Origin: Bradyrhizobium nanningense
GTDB taxonomy: Bacteria; Pseudomonadota; Alphaproteobacteria; Rhizobiales; Xanthobacteraceae
Assembly: GCF_004114535.1 (NCBI RefSeq)
Contig: NZ_LBJC01000007.1
Location: forward strand, 372,001 to 436,000
Length of the DNA: 64,000 nucleotides
Direction of reading: 5' to 3'
The position numbers and the translations under genes were made by a program. Numbering within the stretch: the first letter of the stretch is position 1; each line of letters opens with the position of its first letter. Below, in pieces: positions 60,950 through 64,000 of the stretch. The notes beneath the pieces are model-generated. The model had not been told where the DNA came from and ran no database searches. It saw nothing but the letters and a program-made list of their open reading frames with translations.

Positions 60950-61393
60950 ATGTCTGAATCGGGAAATAAATCGGCCGAACAGTTCGACCGCGAGGCCGAG
61001 TTCTTGAAGAAGGAGATCGAGGGCGTCAACGAGGTCATTCGATCCGAGGAAAAGATCAAGCACGACCTCGAAAAGCGCGAGCATGAACTCGAAGAAGAGG
61101 CCCGTCGCGAGCGCGAAAAGCACGATCACGACCATGATCATGGCCATCTCGTGCGGATCACCATGGTGGTCAATGGCCAGCCGGTCGTCATCGAGGCCGA
61201 AGAGAAGGAAAAGCTGACCGAGATCCGGCAAAAGGCACTGCAGGAGACGCAAAATTTGGCCCAGCCGGCCGAAAACTGGGAAATCAAGGACGAAGCCGGA
61301 GCCGTGCTGGATCCGGAGAAGCGCGTCGGCGAATACCACTTCGGCAAGGAAGTCACCCTCTTCCTCAGCCTCAAGGCGGGGGTCGCCGGTTAA
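60950..61393 (+). CDS. Ubiquitin-like protein with N-terminal coiled coil (DUF2604-like)
   Basis: 147 residues from MSESGNKSAEQ with GGAAAGG upstream. Residues 8-57 are a charged coiled coil (EFLKKEIEGVNEVIRSEEKI), followed by an alternating His/Asp run HDHDHDHGH (58-66). Residues 67-147 form a single beta-grasp Ubl domain: VRITMVVNGQPVVIEAEE, WEIKDEAGAVLDPEKRVGEY, VTLFLSL, ending KAGVAG with a terminal glycine for activation. The arrangement fits DUF2604-type Ubls encoded with E1/E2/JAB proteins. It is the first gene of the operon; the tail after the beta-grasp fold is short, so processing by the JAB enzyme may not be needed. Confidence 0.85.
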   Translation: MSESGNKSAEQFDREAEFLKKEIEGVNEVIRSEEKIKHDLEKREHELEEEARREREKHDHDHDHGHLVRITMVVNGQPVVIEAEEKEKLTEIRQKALQETQNLAQPAENWEIKDEAGAVLDPEKRVGEYHFGKEVTLFLSLKAGVAG

Positions 61394-61395
61394 CC

Positions 61396-62007
61396 GTGAC
61401 ACAGGTCGTTGATCCCGAGGTATCACGCGCCAAATTCGACCGGGAAGTCGCCGCCTATCGTAACCTGGAGGCAACCTACCGGAAGCGGGGATGGCTGCTG
61501 CTCGATGCCGAATTTCCCGAAATCTTCGTTGTCTTCGCCGCGACGAAGCTTCGACCCGCTCCCATCGTCGCCGCCGTCGTCGTCGACTTCACGGACTACG
61601 ATCTGCAACCGCCGTCCGTTCGCTTCGTCGACCCGTTCACGCGCGAGAAATTGCTCGCCTCGAACGTGCAGTTTCAGATGCTTCGGCGTCCGCCGATGCC
61701 CGGCATTCCACCGGAAGCCATGGCGGCGCTGATGCAACAAGGGGGCCTACAGCTGTCGAGCATGATCCAGGCCAATAGGCCGGACGACTACCCATTCATC
61801 TGCCTGCCGGGTGTCCGGGAATATCACGACAATCCAGCGCATACGGGAGACTCATGGCTGCTGCATCGGGGTTCTGGCGAAGGCTCTTTGGTCTTCATTC
61901 TGGAGAAGATCTGGATGTACGGAGTGGATCCGCTCTCGACGTACAACTTCCAAATTCAGGCGCAAGTGACCGGGGTCATAGCGCATCTACAAGGAATTCC
62001 GGAGTGA
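61396..62007 (+). CDS. E2-like ubiquitin-conjugating protein
   Basis: 203 residues from a GTG 3 bases after the Ubl stop. The middle has strands typical of a UBC-like fold (FPEIFVVFAATKLRPAPIVA, VVVDFTDYDLQPPSVRFVDP). The conserved segment YPFICLPGVREYHDNPAHTG then DSWLLHRG holds Cys136 as the candidate catalytic cysteine, and His144, His149 and His157 that may bind metal or shape the site. This ICLPGxxEYHxxPAH pattern occurs in bacterial E2-like proteins next to DUF2604 Ubls. It would accept the Ubl from the E1 encoded downstream. Confidence 0.8.
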   Translation: MTQVVDPEVSRAKFDREVAAYRNLEATYRKRGWLLLDAEFPEIFVVFAATKLRPAPIVAAVVVDFTDYDLQPPSVRFVDPFTREKLLASNVQFQMLRRPPMPGIPPEAMAALMQQGGLQLSSMIQANRPDDYPFICLPGVREYHDNPAHTGDSWLLHRGSGEGSLVFILEKIWMYGVDPLSTYNFQIQAQVTGVIAHLQGIPE

Positions 62008-62492
62008 AGCGGCTGGCCGACGTAGAAAAGGTCATAGTCAAACGGCGGGACGCGCAACTCGTCCATTCTCACCTTCGCGACGTTGGTCGCCAGGGATATG
62101 AGGGCTTGGGGCTCTGGGCGGGTCGGCAGAGCGGATCGTTATTTCAGGTCGATCGAGCGATCATACCGGCCCAGCGCCACATCCGCACCGCCGACGGCGT
62201 GTGCGTCATCACTGGAGCTGAAGAACTCCACCGCATCAATGTCTGGCTGTACCGAAACGGCCTGACGTTGATCGCGCAGATCCACAGCCATCCAGGGCGC
62301 GCCTATCACTCCAGTACCGATGACGAATTCGCGGTCGCCACCACGGTCGGTTGCTTCTCGTTGGTCGTGCCGGATTTCGGGACCGGACCGCTCGAGATCG
62401 GTCGGTTCGCGTCGTATCGGCTGGATGCATCGGGGAGCTGGCGCGAAATCTCGGCCTCGCGCGCAGCCCAGACGATAGTGATCGAGGACTAG
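62004..62492 (+). CDS. JAB/JAMM (Mov34/MPN) metallopeptidase
   Basis: 162 residues from a GTG overlapping the E2-like stop (GTGA). The JAMM motif is complete: Glu33 in GYEGLGLWAG and HSHPGRAYHSSTDD, i.e. H94-x-H96-x10-D107 with Ser104 nearby. It is a zinc isopeptidase of the deubiquitinase/precursor-processing type. In this operon it would trim the Ubl precursor or remove Ubl from targets. Confidence 0.92.
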   Translation: MKRLADVEKVIVKRRDAQLVHSHLRDVGRQGYEGLGLWAGRQSGSLFQVDRAIIPAQRHIRTADGVCVITGAEELHRINVWLYRNGLTLIAQIHSHPGRAYHSSTDDEFAVATTVGCFSLVVPDFGTGPLEIGRFASYRLDASGSWREISASRAAQTIVIED

Positions 62493-62494
62493 AG

Positions 62495-64000
62495 ATGGCC
62501 TTCGCGAATTTCTTCGACCGCACGGTCACAGCCGCGTCGCAGGTGCTTTCGAACTTCAACCTCGACACCTACAAGGCCACGCTGTCCAGACATCAGATCG
62601 GGTTGTGCTTCGACGAGTCGGCGGCGACGTCGCCCGAAGGACGCGCGACGTTGGAAATGTGCGTCAGGATCCTGGCGCGCCTCTATCCGGCGATCGTCAT
62701 CGCCGGCGTCGGCAGCGAAGCGGAGGCTCTCGGAAAGGAACTGGCAGCGCTGGCCATCGCAATCAACGACCGCATAGATCTGTCCACCGACATCGCGCGG
62801 TCGACGGTGGCGATCGTCGTCGGCGCGACGGACCCGGCCGACGACATGACCAAGATATTCGCCGGATCGGATGGCTGGCGCGCGCGTCTGTCCGCCGACG
62901 CCCCGGTCGGATCGGGGCCGACCACGAACCCGTTCGGCGCAGGGGCCGCAGCCTGTTTCGCCACCGCGAACGTGTTTCGGTTCGTGTTTGCACCCCAGCT
63001 CGTGTGCGGCGATCTCGATCGCCAGATCGACGTCTCTCTGTTCGACTATCGGCAGGAGAGCGGACCGGGTCTACGGCTGCCGGATCATATCGATTTGGGA
63101 GAGGCATACGTGGCCGGCCTCGGCGCCATCGGACACGGCGCGATGTGGGCGCTCGGCCGCCTACCTGGTCTTGCTGGCACGCTGCACACCGTCGATCACG
63201 ATATGGTCGATCTGTCGAACCTGCAGCGCTACGTCATGGCCGTGCAGAAGGATGTCGGCACGCCGAAATCCAAGCTGGCTCGCAGGTTGCTGAAACGGGA
63301 GGGTCTACGCATCACTGCGCATCCCTTGAAATGGAGCGATTTCGTCGCCAGGCGCCGGGACCGAAGTTTCGAGCGGGTCGCGGTCGCGCTCGACAATGCT
63401 GCCGACCGCATCAGCCTCCAAGCGTCTTTGCCTCGTTGGATCGTCAATGCCTGGACCCAGGAGCTTGATCTCGGGATTTCGAGACACGGTTTTGATGACG
63501 GCAAGGCATGTCTTGCCTGCCTTTATCTGCCGTCCGGCATGGTCAAAAGCGAAGACGAACGGGTTGCCCAAGAGTTGAGATTGCCCGAAGCGAAGCAGGA
63601 AGTTCGCGAGCTTCTGCAGAAAAGTGAAGGTGTATCGGAGAACTTCGTGCAGCGGGTCGCGACTGCCTTCTCTGTTCCTTATGCCGAGTTGCAGCCGTTC
63701 GTTGGTCAGCCGCTACTCAATTTTTATCAAAAAGCGATCTGCGGTGGGATGATGATCGGTCTGACGGGCACCGGCAATGCTGGCACGGCTGTCGTTCCGA
63801 TGGCGTTTCAATCCGCGCTCGCCGGAGTAGGACTTGCAGCCGATTTGGTGAAGCACGCCGCAGGCTTGCCGATACCGCAATCGACCAGTACGCGAGTGAA
63901 TCTACTGCGGCCTCTGGCTCCTGTATTAGCCGATCCGCGTGCTCGCGACACCTCGGGCAGGTGCATCTGTTCCGATCAGGATTTTCTCGACGCATACAGG
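62495..64000 (+). CDS. E1-like ThiF-family adenylyltransferase (runs off the right edge)
   Basis: 502 residues are open to the window end without a stop. The first ~200 residues are an additional N-terminal domain (FNLDTYKATLSRHQIGLCFD). The adenylation domain starts at about residue 206 with VAGLGAIGHGAMWALGRLPG, then VDHDMVDLSNLQRYVMAVQK and DVGTPKSKLARR, the ThiF ATP and nucleotide signatures. Cys339-x2-Cys342 (KACLACLYLP) and Cys490-x-Cys492 near the visible end look like a zinc site. Cys416 (KAICGGMMIG) is another candidate for catalysis. It starts 3 bases after the JAB stop. It would activate the Ubl C-terminus. Confidence 0.88.
   Translation, partial: MAFANFFDRTVTAASQVLSNFNLDTYKATLSRHQIGLCFDESAATSPEGRATLEMCVRILARLYPAIVIAGVGSEAEALGKELAALAIAINDRIDLSTDIARSTVAIVVGATDPADDMTKIFAGSDGWRARLSADAPVGSGPTTNPFGAGAAACFATANVFRFVFAPQLVCGDLDRQIDVSLFDYRQESGPGLRLPDHIDLGEAYVAGLGAIGHGAMWALGRLPGLAGTLHTVDHDMVDLSNLQRYVMAVQKDVGTPKSKLARRLLKREGLRITAHPLKWSDFVARRRDRSFERVAVALDNAADRISLQASLPRWIVNAWTQELDLGISRHGFDDGKACLACLYLPSGMVKSEDERVAQELRLPEAKQEVRELLQKSEGVSENFVQRVATAFSVPYAELQPFVGQPLLNFYQKAICGGMMIGLTGTGNAGTAVVPMAFQSALAGVGLAADLVKHAAGLPIPQSTSTRVNLLRPLAPVLADPRARDTSGRCICSDQDFLDAYR

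Larger units (their letters stand above)
58777..64000. mobile_element. Left part of a putative integrative element in tRNA-Gln
   Basis: It is bounded on the left by the tRNA-Gln 3' fragment and is open at the right edge. The cargo is an ImmA/IrrE-sigma-like module and a ubiquitin-like conjugation operon, both typical of mobile defence islands. No integrase, transfer gene or second att copy is visible in the window, so the type and extent of the element are unknown. Confidence 0.6.

Noticed and set aside
1..64000. CRISPR array
   Set aside because: No series of regularly spaced direct repeats is visible on either strand; the repeats found are palindromic REP-like elements.

Overview
The window is high-GC, densely coded, and reads as an alphaproteobacterial chromosome, most likely Bradyrhizobium or a close relative. 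The basis is family content rather than any marker gene: a cyo quinol oxidase, a PuuD-type urate hydroxylase, DUF1236 and DUF2783 proteins, a Nia-type P1B-5 ATPase with a hemerythrin tail, a fused indolepyruvate oxidoreductase, and several REP-like palindromic repeats of the kind scattered through Bradyrhizobium genomes.

Layout. 1-5.4 kb: the N-terminus of a trimeric autotransporter adhesin running off the left edge, a divergent AraC regulator, an NCS2-type permease translationally coupled to a biuret/ureidoacrylate-type cysteine hydrolase, and a hotdog (MaoC-like) protein. 5.5-15.3 kb: fused indolepyruvate ferredoxin oxidoreductase, ketosteroid-dehydrogenase-like flavoprotein, HtrA-like protease, a GMC oxidoreductase with a gluconate-dehydrogenase-subunit-3-like partner, and a secreted SNase-like protein. 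15.4-19.4 kb: a small RNA candidate of the alpha-r14/suhB type and cyoABCD. 19.6-27.5 kb: SDR, PQQ sugar dehydrogenase, PuuD, a VOC protein, and a three-gene PQQ alcohol dehydrogenase cluster (dehydrogenase, cytochrome c, MxaJ/XoxJ-like binding protein) with a lanthanide-type Asp-x-Asp site. 27.8-46.8 kb: envelope enzymes (L,D-transpeptidase, lytic transglycosylase), DUF1236, Nudix, orphan solute-binding proteins, small conserved proteins (one of 24 residues, one frameshifted), CYTH-CHAD plus an avidin-fold protein, MFS, two M20 peptidases, an enolase-superfamily enzyme, DUF72 and a CoA transferase. 46.9-49.7 kb: Ni/Fe-type P1B-5 ATPase with hemerythrin domain and an EF-hand protein. 49.9-58.6 kb: aromatic catabolism (flavin monooxygenase/DUF2783/VOC, MarR and Lrp regulators, HPPD plus Rieske protein, and a homoprotocatechuate meta-cleavage set).

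58.8-64.0 kb is different. At 58777-58825 lies a 3' fragment of a tRNA-Gln(UUG) gene, the footprint of site-specific integration. To its right starts an accessory island carrying two divergent modules: leftward, a sigma-70-like protein, a small helical protein and an ImmA/IrrE metallopeptidase; rightward, a ubiquitin-like conjugation operon (DUF2604-like Ubl, E2-like, JAB peptidase, E1-like ThiF) that runs off the right edge. The operon is related in gene content to the antiphage BilABCD/Bub systems. A perfect 9-bp inverted repeat sits in the shared promoter region. The inferred picture is an inducible, protease/sigma-regulated ubiquitin-like defence system on an integrative element. This is the most interesting part of the window.
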